A DNA stretch of 34,448 nucleotides, taken from NCBI GenBank assembly GCA_027485995.1, contig JAIXPW010000075.1, positions 1 through 34,448 on the forward strand, in the 5' to 3' direction. Positions 16,487 to 24,929 of the stretch are shown here, piece by piece. Positions within the stretch are counted from its first letter, which is position 1; each line of letters starts with the position of its first letter. The stretch comes from Verrucomicrobiaceae bacterium (GTDB lineage: Bacteria > Verrucomicrobiota > Verrucomicrobiia > Verrucomicrobiales > Akkermansiaceae). The notes under the pieces were generated by a model. The model did no database searches. It had not been told where the DNA came from and saw nothing but the letters and a program-made list of their open reading frames with translations. The translations under genes were made by a program, and so were the position numbers.

Positions 16487-17130
16487 AACCTGTTTCATTC
16501 ATCCTCATCGAGGACCACACCTTGTTTCGAGACTCCGTCGCAGAAGCTCTTGAAGACAGCGGGCGATACCAATGCGTTGGCAGCTTTTCCACGATGGAGG
16601 AAACACTCCATCAGGTCGCGGATGGCCTCCAGACCAATCTCGTGCTCCTGGATCTGGGCCTGCCGGGTATGGGTGGATTGGAGGGGATCGGTCTGATCCG
16701 GGAAAAGCTTCCTCTTGCGCGGGTATTCATCCTCACCGCCTTCCATGATCGTGAAAAGGTGTTCGCTGCGCTAAAGGCAGGTGCCCATGGTTATCTCATC
16801 AAAACCGGTGGCGCGCTCAAGGTCCTGAGAACCCTTGACGACGTGGCGGAGGGCGGTGTGCCGCTCGATCCACAAATTGCCGGATTGGTTCTTCAAGCAT
16901 TTCAACAGCTTCCGCAAAAGCGAGAGAGGATCGAGCTGTCCGAGCAGGAAACCGAAGTCCTGCGTCGCATCGCGAAAGGAATGACAAAAAAAGAGGCAGC
17001 ACAGGACATGAGCTTGAGCTTGCACACGGTGGACAACTATCTCCGCCGGGCGTTTGAAAAGCTGCATGTCCAGAGTCTTCCAGCCGCAGTCGCGGCGGCA
17101 ATCCGGAGCGGACTTCTGGATCTGGCCTGA
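16483..17130 (+). CDS. NarL/LuxR-family response regulator
   Basis: A 215-residue response regulator and the cognate partner of the kinase before it. The receiver domain (1-120) has the acidic pair E10/D11, the phosphorylation site D57 in LLDLGLPG, T85 in ILTAF and K107 in YLIKTGG, so every switch residue is present. A GerE/LuxR-type helix-turn-helix lies at about 152-197 (LSEQETEVLRRIAKG, KKEAAQDMSLSLHTV). The ATG at 16483 overlaps the kinase stop codon as ATGA, which implies translational coupling. Longer in-frame starts lie inside the kinase gene and are rejected. Regulators of this family often bind two 7-bp half-sites separated by 2 bp, which is the core geometry of the palindrome at 14289-14316. 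Its target genes are inferred, not shown. Confidence 0.92.
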   Translation: MKPVSFILIEDHTLFRDSVAEALEDSGRYQCVGSFSTMEETLHQVADGLQTNLVLLDLGLPGMGGLEGIGLIREKLPLARVFILTAFHDREKVFAALKAGAHGYLIKTGGALKVLRTLDDVAEGGVPLDPQIAGLVLQAFQQLPQKRERIELSEQETEVLRRIAKGMTKKEAAQDMSLSLHTVDNYLRRAFEKLHVQSLPAAVAAAIRSGLLDLA

Positions 17131-17175
17131 TTTTCTTGAAGACTTCAGACTCGATCCTTTCTTACACGTCAACTT

Positions 17176-17203
17176 ACCCTGTGACGAGAGTGCGTGGCAT
17201 GAC
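17176..17203. repeat. degenerate sixth copy of the 28-bp palindrome
   Basis: TGTGACG, TGCGT and CATGAC occur in the same order and spacing as in the intact copies, and 20 of 27 aligned positions match the consensus. The palindromic symmetry is largely lost. Unlike the other copies, it lies between two convergent genes, 46 bp beyond the regulator stop. It may be a decayed copy or a chance match. Confidence 0.4.
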
Positions 17204-17340
17204 AAACCCTGCCGGCAGCTTCCTGACTGCATCGGATCATGTGCTTCCCTATCACCTGAAATTCTATTGGGCTATGGGCCACACGTGGGCAAGTCCTGCG
17301 GAATAGGTGACAGTCAGACCTGGACCTTTGGGACAAGGGC

Positions 17341-18441
17341 TCAGTCGAGTTGGCGTTTCGGCGGCGGCGGCGGCGGGTTCTCGGCAGGGGGCGGCGGCGG
17401 TGGTGGTTCCTCGAGGCGGTTGGTCTCGAGGTCGAGCGACGTCATAATCGTGGTGCTTCCGTTGATTTCCCAGCCGCAGGGAATGCGGTAGCGATCCGCG
17501 ATCTCGCGGGCCTTCAGGTAGGTTGCGAAGCCGTCAGGATTCACTTCGAACATCAGTACCACCTTTGGGAATGAGCTGAGTTTGTAAGCGAGTGTGTGGA
17601 ACCGGCCTTTCGGATTCTCCATGTCAGCCAGCGAGGCGTCGCCATTGCCTTTTGGCAGATCGATGCACATGACGAGGCCGGTCCAGGTCTTGTTCAATGG
17701 CACATAGATCTTCTGGCCCCGGACCTCCATCGGCTTGCCGGCGAAAAAGTTCACAACCTTCATTTGGTCATAAATGATGCGGTCCCTCGCTCTTGGAACC
17801 TTGATGCGCTGGTTGATCAGGTTGCGCTCCTCGCGCTTGAACTCGCCCATGACCCTCTCTTTCGCTGAGATGACATCGACAAAATACACCTGATCCGCTC
17901 GGACATAACAGTAGTAGATACTCGCGTCATTGGGAAGATCACGGCTGTTGGGAATGCGAACAAACGTCGATTCCTGAGCTTCCGGCACCGGGGTGGTATC
18001 GAGCAGGGCTTTGAGCCGGTCGCACTCGGTGATCAGGGCAGAGAGTTCCCCCTCGTTCTTGGAACGCTCGTCGGATTTGGCACTCAGCTCCTTGCCAAGC
18101 ACGGCCAGGTCGAACAGTTTGATGTCCTTCTCCTTGACTTGGGCTTCAAGACGGATGAGTTCGGCTTCGATATCGCCCTTGTTTGGGAGACTGGATAGAG
18201 AGGCCAGAATTTGCTCGTTGGCCGCCATTTCGGCCTTGGTCTTGTCGATTGAAGCCTGGGCCTCCGCCACCTGGGCAGCGGTCGCAGGGGGGAGATCGGT
18301 CAGGATCTTCTTCACGGAATGGGCGATGCTGATGCCCATCATCACGAGCACAATGGTGAGGACACCGACGACGTTCGTCATCGTGTCCATCAGCGCCACG
18401 AACGGAAGCTCGGCTTCCTGGCCATGTCTGCGTTTCGCCAT
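17341..18441 (-). CDS. ExbD/MotB-like membrane protein with coiled coil and proline tail
   Basis: A 366-residue inner-membrane protein. A single transmembrane helix at about 20-42 is preceded by LPFVALMDTMTNVVG, in which the Asp at position 19 fits the conserved membrane Asp of ExbD/TolR/MotB-type stator partners. A long region rich in Glu, Lys and Ala at about 55-150 should form a coiled coil in the periplasm. A globular part follows (STFVRIPNSRDLPND, IYVPLNKTWTGLVMCID). The C-terminus is a proline-rich tail with runs of seven and six prolines. It starts 17 bp after the zinc-ribbon gene, so the two are probably cotranscribed. By family it would pair with a TolQ/ExbB-like channel, but no full channel gene is present nearby. 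The proline tail could be a spacer across peptidoglycan. The exact role is not known. Confidence 0.6.
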   Translation of the reverse strand: MAKRRHGQEAELPFVALMDTMTNVVGVLTIVLVMMGISIAHSVKKILTDLPPATAAQVAEAQASIDKTKAEMAANEQILASLSSLPNKGDIEAELIRLEAQVKEKDIKLFDLAVLGKELSAKSDERSKNEGELSALITECDRLKALLDTTPVPEAQESTFVRIPNSRDLPNDASIYYCYVRADQVYFVDVISAKERVMGEFKREERNLINQRIKVPRARDRIIYDQMKVVNFFAGKPMEVRGQKIYVPLNKTWTGLVMCIDLPKGNGDASLADMENPKGRFHTLAYKLSSFPKVVLMFEVNPDGFATYLKAREIADRYRIPCGWEINGSTTIMTSLDLETNRLEEPPPPPPPAENPPPPPPKRQLD

Positions 18442-18458
18442 ATCATTGGAAGTTCATG

Positions 18459-18833
18459 TCAATTCTTGTAGAACATTCTCAGGTCCACCTCACCCGCTCC
18501 AGGACCTGGTAGCTTCACGAACTCCATCGTGGTGTAGGCGGGATTGACCCTGTCCGGAGCGGGCTTGAAGGGCAGCAGGATCAGATACCAGATCGCGAGC
18601 AGACCGAGTCCGAGTCCGAGGCTGACGAGCATGTTCGGGTTGGTCGGATCGGTTTCCTTCCAGCCATGGCGGGCGGTGGTGCGGTTGACGGCACCCGGCT
18701 TGGTGAGGGTGGAGTCCGGCATGTTGGCCGGGATTTGAAGGCGGGAGTTGCAGCTCGGGCAGCGAACAACCTGACCGGCCGGCTCGGGCTCGGCCTTCAA
18801 TTGCATCTGGCAGCTGGGACAAAGGAATTCCAT
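18459..18833 (-). CDS. short zinc-ribbon membrane protein, possibly truncated TolQ/ExbB-like
   Basis: A 124-residue protein. A zinc ribbon is formed by C5/C8 and C25/C28 (LCPSC and RCPSC). A transmembrane helix lies at about 69-89 (LVSLGLGLGLLAIWYLILLPF). A tail of 35 residues follows. From memory, MotA/TolQ/ExbB-type proteins of Verrucomicrobiota can begin with such a ribbon followed by a DPTNPN motif and a first membrane helix, and then continue with the channel domain. Here that domain is missing and the protein ends soon after the first helix. It could therefore be a remnant, or a specialised small partner of the ExbD-like protein encoded next to it. The start is the ATG at 18833; no Shine-Dalgarno site is seen. 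Confidence 0.6.
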   Translation of the reverse strand: MEFLCPSCQMQLKAEPEPAGQVVRCPSCNSRLQIPANMPDSTLTKPGAVNRTTARHGWKETDPTNPNMLVSLGLGLGLLAIWYLILLPFKPAPDRVNPAYTTMEFVKLPGPGAGEVDLRMFYKN

Positions 18834-18949
18834 GGGTTTCGATTGCTTGAATGAGGAGGTTTATCAAATGCTGAAATGCAGCGCATCAGGGTGTTCTCCT
18901 ATCGAGTGTTGGCACGGGCTATTCTCACCGAAGGGCAGTCGGAGATATC

Positions 18950-20383
18950 TCAGGCCAGTGCGTTCTGGATCACTGTCCCATGGACGTCCGTGAGCCGGTA
19001 GTCGCGGCCTTGGTTGCGGACGATCAGGCGGGTGTGGTCGATACCCAGCAGGTGGAGCGCGGTGGCATTGAGATCATGGATATGCACCGGATCCTTGATG
19101 ATGTTGTAGGAAAAGTCATCCGTCTCGCCGATGACCGTGCCGCGCTTCACTCCGCCGCCGGTGAGCCAGAGCGAGAAGCAGCGCGGGTGGTGATCCCGCC
19201 CGTAATTGGTCGCGGTGAGCTGGCCTTGCGAATACACACTGCGGCCGAATTCGCCTCCCCAGATGACCAGGGTGTCTTCCAGCAGGCCGCGTTCCTTCAA
19301 TTCCTCGACAAGGGCGGCGCTCGGCTGGTCGGTGTCATAACATTGGGTGCGGATGTCACGGGGCAGATCGCCGTGCTGATCCCAGCCGCGGTGATAGAGC
19401 TGGATGAAACGGACGCCGCGCTCGGCAAGGCGGCGGGCGAGGATGCAGTTCGCCGCATAGGTGCCGGGCTTGCGCGATTCCGGACCGTAGCGCTCGAAGA
19501 CGGACACGGGTTCTTTTGATAGATCAGCAAGCTCCGGGACGGATGACTGCATGCGGAAAGCCATCTCGTATTGATCGATCCGCGCCTGGATTTCAGGATC
19601 CTGATAGGAATCAAGCCTGATCTTGTTCAGGCCTGCGACGTCATCCAGCATCGCACGGCGGCGGTCGTTGGTGATGCCGGGAGGATTCGTTAGAAACAAA
19701 ACCGGATCCTTGCCGGGACTGAACCGAACCCCCTGATATCGGGACGAAAGAAATCCCGAACCCCACATGCGCTCGTGGAGAGGCTGCGCGTTGCCCTTTC
19801 CGCTTGGCCGGGAGATCATGACCACGAACGCCGGCAGATCGGCGTTGCCCGAACCGAGGCCATAAGACATCCAGGAGCCGAAAGAAGGCCGACCGGCGAC
19901 CTGACTGCCGGTTTGCAACATCGTCATCGCTGGATCATGATTGATGGCCTCGGTGTTCATCGAGCGGATGATACACAGGTCGTCGGCGAGGCGTGCGGTA
20001 TGGGGCAGCAACTCGCTCAACCAATGGCCGGCCTGGCCATATTGTTTGAAGGTGAAAATCGAAGGTGCGATGGGGAAGCGCGCCTGGCCCGAAGTCATCC
20101 CCGTGACACGTTGACCATTGCGGACCGAATCAGGCAGATCCTTGTCATACTGATCCCGCAGCCCCGGCTTGTAATCAAACAGATCGAGCTGTGAAGGAGC
20201 GCCGGCCTGGGTAAGCCAGATCACGCGTTTCGCTTTCGGCGCGAAATGGGGAATGCCCGCACTGCCTTGCGCCGCGAACAACTGCGGGTTCAGCAAGGAA
20301 GCCAGCGCCGCTACGCCTATGCCGCTGCCCGCACGGCCAAGGAATTGGCGGCGGGTCATATCGAGGAATGGATTCGGATTCAT
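18950..20383 (-). CDS. DUF1501 protein, Tat-exported
   Basis: A 477-residue protein of the DUF1501 family, which has a sulfatase/alkaline-phosphatase-like fold and is very common in Verrucomicrobiota and Planctomycetota. The N-terminus has a twin-arginine signal, MTRRQFLGRAGSGIG, with R11/R12, then a hydrophobic stretch, so it is exported folded. Typical family segments are VIWLTQAGAPSQLDLFDYKP, FIQLYHRGWDQHGDLP and LVIWGGEFGRSVYSQG near the C-terminus. Its ATG comes 6 bp after the stop of the DUF1549/DUF1553 gene, and AAAGGA lies 10 nt before the start. The two families are nearly always paired and the pair is presumed to act together outside the cytoplasm. The biochemical reaction is not established. 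Length is normal. Confidence 0.9.
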   Translation of the reverse strand: MNPNPFLDMTRRQFLGRAGSGIGVAALASLLNPQLFAAQGSAGIPHFAPKAKRVIWLTQAGAPSQLDLFDYKPGLRDQYDKDLPDSVRNGQRVTGMTSGQARFPIAPSIFTFKQYGQAGHWLSELLPHTARLADDLCIIRSMNTEAINHDPAMTMLQTGSQVAGRPSFGSWMSYGLGSGNADLPAFVVMISRPSGKGNAQPLHERMWGSGFLSSRYQGVRFSPGKDPVLFLTNPPGITNDRRRAMLDDVAGLNKIRLDSYQDPEIQARIDQYEMAFRMQSSVPELADLSKEPVSVFERYGPESRKPGTYAANCILARRLAERGVRFIQLYHRGWDQHGDLPRDIRTQCYDTDQPSAALVEELKERGLLEDTLVIWGGEFGRSVYSQGQLTATNYGRDHHPRCFSLWLTGGGVKRGTVIGETDDFSYNIIKDPVHIHDLNATALHLLGIDHTRLIVRNQGRDYRLTDVHGTVIQNALA

Positions 20384-20389
20384 GACGGG

Positions 20390-22747
20390 CTATTCCTTTG
20401 TGACGGTCTCGTCGAGATTTAACAACGTGCTTGCCAAGATGGTGTATGCGGCCAGTGATGCCATATCCAGCTTGGCATCGGTGGTGGCTTCGCCGACTTT
20501 CAGTAAACCTTCGGCACCTGCCGGGTCGGCCTGAAATTCACGCAGAGTGCGCTCTAACGATGATTTCAGGATCGTCATCTCCGCAGGGTTCGGAATACGC
20601 GCCGTGACCAGACGAAATCCATGGGTGAGCCGCGATTCGATGGATTCTCCCCCTTCGACCAACATCCGCTTTGCCAAGAGCCGAGAGGCTTCCACATAGG
20701 TCGGATCATTGAGGAGATTGAGCGCTTGAAGCGGCGTGTTTGTGCGCGGTCGTCGCAGAGTGCACGTCTCGCGGAAAGGCGCGTCGAAGAGCAGCATGGC
20801 GGGGTTAGGCACCGAGCGTTTCCAATAGGTGTAGAGGCTGCGGCGATGGAGGGCTTCGCCATGATCCTGAGTGTAGGTGGCCTCAGGATTGTCCTTCTGA
20901 TTGACCACTTGCTCATAGAGCCCGGGCGGGTGATAGGGTTTCACCGAGGGACCACCGATCTTCTCCACCAACAAGCCGCTGGCGGCGAGTGCCTGGTCAC
21001 GAACGAATTCACCCAGCAAGCGGAAGCGTGGGCCACGGGCGAGCAAGCGGTTGTCCGGGTCCCGCTCGTGGGCTGCTGGCGTGAGCTTCGAGTTTTGCCG
21101 ATAGGTCGCACTAGTGACCAGCAAGCGGATCATGGCTTTCATATCCCAACCACTTGAAATGAACTCCGACGCCAGCCAGTCGATCAGTTCCGGATGACTC
21201 GGTGGCTCGCCTTGTGATCCGAAATCCTCTGCCGTGCGCACCAGACCGATGCCGAACAACATCTGCCAGAAACGATTGACTGTCACGCGGGCAGGTAGCG
21301 GATTGGCGGGGTCGACCAGCCAGCGCGCGAGTCCGAGGCGGTTGCGAGGAAGATCATCGCGCATTGGAGGCAGTACGAGCGGCGTGGCGGCGGTGACTTT
21401 CTCACCGGGCTTGTCAAATACGCCGCGCAGCAAAATGAAAGTGTCGCGCGGCGTGGCGTCGTCCATCACCAGAGTGACGGGAATGGCGGCTTCGGTTTCA
21501 GCAAGGGACTTCGTGAGCGCCGCGAGCCGATCTATCGCCGCCGGACTCTGATCCAGCTTGGTTGTCTCGATTCCCGCTTTGATCGCCGCAATCCGCGCCA
21601 TGTCTTCCTGGGTTGGCAATGCGAGGACGGGCGGACTGCTCACGTTTGCGGGTCCGTTGTAATCTCCAACACCCTTCTCCGAGACGTTGTGAAAGAAGGC
21701 CTTCAGGCTATAGAAATCGCGCTGAGTCAAGGGATCAAACTTATGGTCATGGCAACGGGTGCAGTTGAAAGTCTGGGCAAGCCATACCGTCGCCGTCGTT
21801 TCCACGCGGTTCGCGGTGTATTCGGCCAGGAACTCTTCTGGAGTCACACCGCCCTCCTCGTTGGTCATGTTGTTGCGATTGAAACCGGTGGCGATCCGTT
21901 GATCGAGAGTCGCATTCGGAAGCAGATCGCCGGCGATTTGTTCGATGGTGAACTGATCGAAGCGTTTGTTCTCGTTGAACGCCCGGATCACCCAGTCGCG
22001 CCAGGCATACGGCGTGCGATCGCGATCCACCTGATAGCCGTTGGTATCGGCATATCGGGCTGCATCCAGCCAGTCCACGGCCATGCGCTCGCCATAATGC
22101 GGCGAGGCCAGCAAGCGGTCCACCACCCGTTCATAGGCTCCGGGCGCGGCATCATTGACAAAGGCATCCACCTCGGCCGGGGTGGGTGGCAGTCCGATCA
22201 GATCCAGCGTCACGCGGCGGATCAGCGTGACCTTGTCCGCCTCCTCGGCCGCTTGCAGATTTTCCGAGGCCAAACGTTGGCGAATGAATGCGTCCACCGG
22301 ATGAGGAGCCAGCGTAGGAACAGGTGGCCTTTGGATCGGTAGATATGCCCAATGCATCTGATACTCCGCACCTTGGGCGATCCAGTTTCTAATAACTACT
22401 TTCTGCGCAGCGGTCAGCACCTTGTGCGCCTTGGGTGGAGGCATCTGCTCATCCGTGTCGTCCGTGAGGATTCTCCGGACGAGATCGCTTAACTCTGGTT
22501 TACCCGGAACAATCGGGCGCTCGCCCAATTTGGACTCCTTCAAGGCCTCATCGCGAAGATCAAGCCGGAGACCTGACTCGCGAGTGTTCTTGTCCGGGCC
22601 GTGGCAGTGAAAGCAGGCGTCTGAAAGAATCGGACGGATGTCTCGATTGAACTCGATCTTTGGTCCTCGCGCTGATTCGTCGGCATGAGCTCCAAGAACC
22701 GTAATGGTGAGTCCAACAAGGAGAAAAATCGGCAAGGAAGCTTTCAA
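20390..22747 (-). CDS. PSCyt1/DUF1549/DUF1553 planctomycete-type cytochrome protein
   Basis: A 785-residue exported protein. After a signal peptide ([16 protein letters not shown]) comes a planctomycete cytochrome C domain with a haem-binding site CFHCH (C45, C48, H49). DUF1549 follows (about 140-350) with a second CxxCH, CTRCHDH, at 329-333. DUF1553 (about 465-720) shows [27 protein letters not shown] and [17 protein letters not shown]. Many relatives carry a lectin-like insert between DUF1549 and DUF1553 and exceed 900 residues; here that stretch is short. The start appears to be TTG at 22747, since no ATG lies between it and the signal peptide, and a stop codon immediately precedes it. It is the first gene of the pair with the DUF1501 gene. 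Electron transfer is implied by the haem motifs; the substrate is unknown. Confidence 0.9.
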   Translation of the reverse strand: MKASLPIFLLVGLTITVLGAHADESARGPKIEFNRDIRPILSDACFHCHGPDKNTRESGLRLDLRDEALKESKLGERPIVPGKPELSDLVRRILTDDTDEQMPPPKAHKVLTAAQKVVIRNWIAQGAEYQMHWAYLPIQRPPVPTLAPHPVDAFIRQRLASENLQAAEEADKVTLIRRVTLDLIGLPPTPAEVDAFVNDAAPGAYERVVDRLLASPHYGERMAVDWLDAARYADTNGYQVDRDRTPYAWRDWVIRAFNENKRFDQFTIEQIAGDLLPNATLDQRIATGFNRNNMTNEEGGVTPEEFLAEYTANRVETTATVWLAQTFNCTRCHDHKFDPLTQRDFYSLKAFFHNVSEKGVGDYNGPANVSSPPVLALPTQEDMARIAAIKAGIETTKLDQSPAAIDRLAALTKSLAETEAAIPVTLVMDDATPRDTFILLRGVFDKPGEKVTAATPLVLPPMRDDLPRNRLGLARWLVDPANPLPARVTVNRFWQMLFGIGLVRTAEDFGSQGEPPSHPELIDWLASEFISSGWDMKAMIRLLVTSATYRQNSKLTPAAHERDPDNRLLARGPRFRLLGEFVRDQALAASGLLVEKIGGPSVKPYHPPGLYEQVVNQKDNPEATYTQDHGEALHRRSLYTYWKRSVPNPAMLLFDAPFRETCTLRRPRTNTPLQALNLLNDPTYVEASRLLAKRMLVEGGESIESRLTHGFRLVTARIPNPAEMTILKSSLERTLREFQADPAGAEGLLKVGEATTDAKLDMASLAAYTILASTLLNLDETVTKE

Positions 22748-22905
22748 TTACTTCGCAGGGTTGGGATTTCAGGAGGGTGCTGCTGCCTTTCAAAACTTCC
22801 AGTCGGGCGCGCTTTACTCGCAAGGTGCGCTGCAGCAAATGGCTCAATGCCGCCAAGGGATTTACGCCGGCTCAATGGATGTTTCATACAGGATTTCGAA
22901 TCATT

Positions 22906-22923
22906 GAATGCGGGGACGCATTC
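22906..22923. terminator. hairpin at the end of the GH99-like gene
   Basis: GAATGCG and CGCATTC form a perfect 7-bp stem with the 4-nt loop GGGA. The stem overlaps the last codon of the minus-strand gene that ends at 22922. No T-run follows on the minus strand, so factor-independent termination is uncertain; it may instead stabilise the RNA end. Confidence 0.4.
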
Positions 22924-24721
22924 AGGGTTCGGTAAAACGGTAGTTGAAACGCGCATTGGGAGCCACGTCTCCATCTGCATAAAAAGCCATTACATCTGAG
23001 GATGGATTAATGTTATCTACCCATTTGAAATCAAACTTCAATTTTCCAGCTGCCGCGCCGACGCCTAAGATTTGCCTTGGTATCGATATGGCGAGTTGAT
23101 TTCCCGACCATCGCAAAGGCACCATGGCGACCTTTGTCCAAGTCTTGGACTCCGCCATATGACGCTCGAGAGAGCAAGTATTTCCCTCACGGCTGCGGTT
23201 GACGAGGAAGTCGTAGCCATTCCATCCGGTGGCAGGGTTGGCATCGGCATCAAGGTAAAGCATCACCCAGTTTTCATCGGTGGCTGGTGTGAGGTTGGTA
23301 GCGGTCTGGACATGAAAGAACAGGGATTCTTCATCACGGGCCACCTGGGCAAGTACGAGGTCATTGCGCGAGCTTTCGTCCGCGTATCGGATTCCCGGCA
23401 CGGTGGCCTCGCAGGCTCGATTCGCGACATCCCCCTTGGCGTCACTGAAAACAGGGGTCACAGCAGCCCATGCGGAGGGTTGTTCCAGGTCGATGGATTT
23501 GGGTGGCGATGGCGCGGGTGGTGGAGCCATTCCTTTGTAGCGCCGCATGTTGGACACAAACTGCCAATAGTAGTTGTCACGGTAGCCACCGCTCATCGGT
23601 TCGATGTCCCGGTTGAATTCCATGTTGAACTGATCGACCATGTGTCCTTGGCCCGCGACCGTTTTGCGATTCATGAAGACCACGTCGGGGGTCTCCCAAA
23701 CGGCCGCAGTCCACTCATTCCAGCCGGTGACCATCAACATCGGCGCGCCGACTTGATTCGCCACTTTCCATTGTTCCTCGAAGAAAAGACCCTGGGGTGC
23801 GTCTTTGGAAATCCATTGGTCGTTATAGACCGGCTCATATCCTGGTACACAGCTCACGCTGGCGGTTTTCATGTTGGTCCAGAGCGGAGCCCCCAACGAT
23901 TTCGAGACACACAGCTGCTCGACCTTGCCGTCCGGTCCCAGTGCCGGGTGTTGCGGATGGGAATCCATGAAGCGCCACATTGTGGGTGCATTCTTGCTAT
24001 CGAAAAATGCCCAAGTCGGGCGCCATGTGAAATATCCTTGGACCGCGGGTAGCAGCGAGGGTTCCTTGAGTTTTGCTCCATCGGCGGGCATCGGTGATAG
24101 AATCAGCGGCTTTCCCTCCCACCGGAACCACATGCTCTCGTGTTTGCCTGGTTGATACCAATTCTTGTAGAGAGCCTCGGCTTTCCACTCGGACTCATGA
24201 TTGAGGAAAAAGGAGAACAAGGGAACCTTCACTCCTTTCGCCTGCAGTTCCTCCGCAATCTCGAGCAACTGGGTGAGCTCCTCGTCGTAGAGTTGGGCGT
24301 TCGTCGTGTCGAATATCAGGTAGTCCACGCCGGCATCGGCAAGCAGGACGAGGTGTTTGCGGATGACCCATGGATCGGCGGAACGGTAGTATCCGAAGAG
24401 TGGTTCTGCCCAATAAAACTCCGGATAATCTGGACCACCGGGTGGGTGCGCGGTGAAGTCCATGAAGCCCGGGCGGGTTTTGAGGAACTCCGTCATGTTG
24501 AAGTTTCCCGGCATGTGCCTCAGGTTTTTATGCCAAAGGGAGTAAAAAAGGCCCACGTAGCGACCACCCTTCGGAGGGCCGGTTTCCTCAAAGCTCGGAA
24601 GTTTGCGTCCAAGGTCGTCCGAGCCGGACCAGTTGGAATTCTCAATGATCCCTTGTTTGGTGGATTCGGCGACCAGCGGCATCGGTGCGACCCAAGCAAA
24701 TACAAGGACCACTTTGAACAT
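22922..24721 (-). CDS. secreted GH99/GH71-like TIM-barrel enzyme with C-terminal binding domain
   Basis: A 599-residue exported protein. Residues about 53-395 resemble the GH99/GH71-like glycosidase barrel: GRYVGLFYSLWH opens the barrel, VDYLIFDTTNAQ follows, and APMLMVTGWNEWTAAVW closes it. The C-terminal part (about 410-599) resembles a CBM9/DOMON-type sugar-binding sandwich, with DAKGDVANRACEA, ENWVMLYLDADANPATGWNGYDF and LAISIPRQILG. GH99 enzymes act on alpha-mannans and GH71 on alpha-1,3-glucan; which applies here cannot be told. The chosen start, ATG 24721, directly precedes the signal peptide (VVLVFAWVAPMPLVAES). ATG 24820 is a second possibility. The frame extends further into palindrome copy 5, which I treat as accidental. 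The gene stands alone behind that promoter copy. Confidence 0.7.
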   Translation of the reverse strand: MFKVVLVFAWVAPMPLVAESTKQGIIENSNWSGSDDLGRKLPSFEETGPPKGGRYVGLFYSLWHKNLRHMPGNFNMTEFLKTRPGFMDFTAHPPGGPDYPEFYWAEPLFGYYRSADPWVIRKHLVLLADAGVDYLIFDTTNAQLYDEELTQLLEIAEELQAKGVKVPLFSFFLNHESEWKAEALYKNWYQPGKHESMWFRWEGKPLILSPMPADGAKLKEPSLLPAVQGYFTWRPTWAFFDSKNAPTMWRFMDSHPQHPALGPDGKVEQLCVSKSLGAPLWTNMKTASVSCVPGYEPVYNDQWISKDAPQGLFFEEQWKVANQVGAPMLMVTGWNEWTAAVWETPDVVFMNRKTVAGQGHMVDQFNMEFNRDIEPMSGGYRDNYYWQFVSNMRRYKGMAPPPAPSPPKSIDLEQPSAWAAVTPVFSDAKGDVANRACEATVPGIRYADESSRNDLVLAQVARDEESLFFHVQTATNLTPATDENWVMLYLDADANPATGWNGYDFLVNRSREGNTCSLERHMAESKTWTKVAMVPLRWSGNQLAISIPRQILGVGAAAGKLKFDFKWVDNINPSSDVMAFYADGDVAPNARFNYRFTEP

Positions 24722-24836
24722 CCATGGGAAGAGTCGGATCTCGGGACGGTCGCGTCTGGACTTTCGGGCACTTAGGAAGAAAGTGACACACAAGAAGGAC
24801 CGCAGAAAGTGTTGGGGCATGAATTGACTCTGCAAG

Positions 24837-24888
24837 AAAATAGTGGTCTTTGAAGGATCTGTCATGTGACGCAAATGCGTCACGCACC
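24837..24888 (-). promoter_or_regulatory. palindrome copy 5 with promoter for the GH99-like gene
   Basis: The palindrome at 24861-24888 has centre AA and an intact gene-side arm. The distal arm is intact for eight bases (TGCGTCAC) and then diverges. On the minus strand ATGACA is followed after 17 nt by TATTTT (24837-24842), the best -35/-10 pair of the set. The implied transcript start, near 24830, is upstream of both candidate start codons (24820 and 24721). Confidence 0.6.
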
Positions 24889-24929
24889 GATTGCGCAGGT
24901 GCTGTTCTGACGTCCGCTGCTCAGGTCAG

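Noticed and set aside
23072..24052. 326-codon plus-strand frame inside the GH99-like gene
   Set aside because: It is antisense to a gene with a clear signal peptide, barrel and binding domain; its translation shows no family pattern.
24722..24883. Long N-terminal extension of the GH99-like frame, starting inside palindrome copy 5
   Set aside because: The palindrome reads open in this frame by chance, as it also does upstream of the gene at 14200. The extension precedes the natural signal peptide, and its first codons lie upstream of the inferred transcript start.
3713..24888. CRISPR repeats
   Set aside because: The 28-bp copies are kilobases apart with no regular spacers and no cas genes, so they are a dispersed element and not an array.
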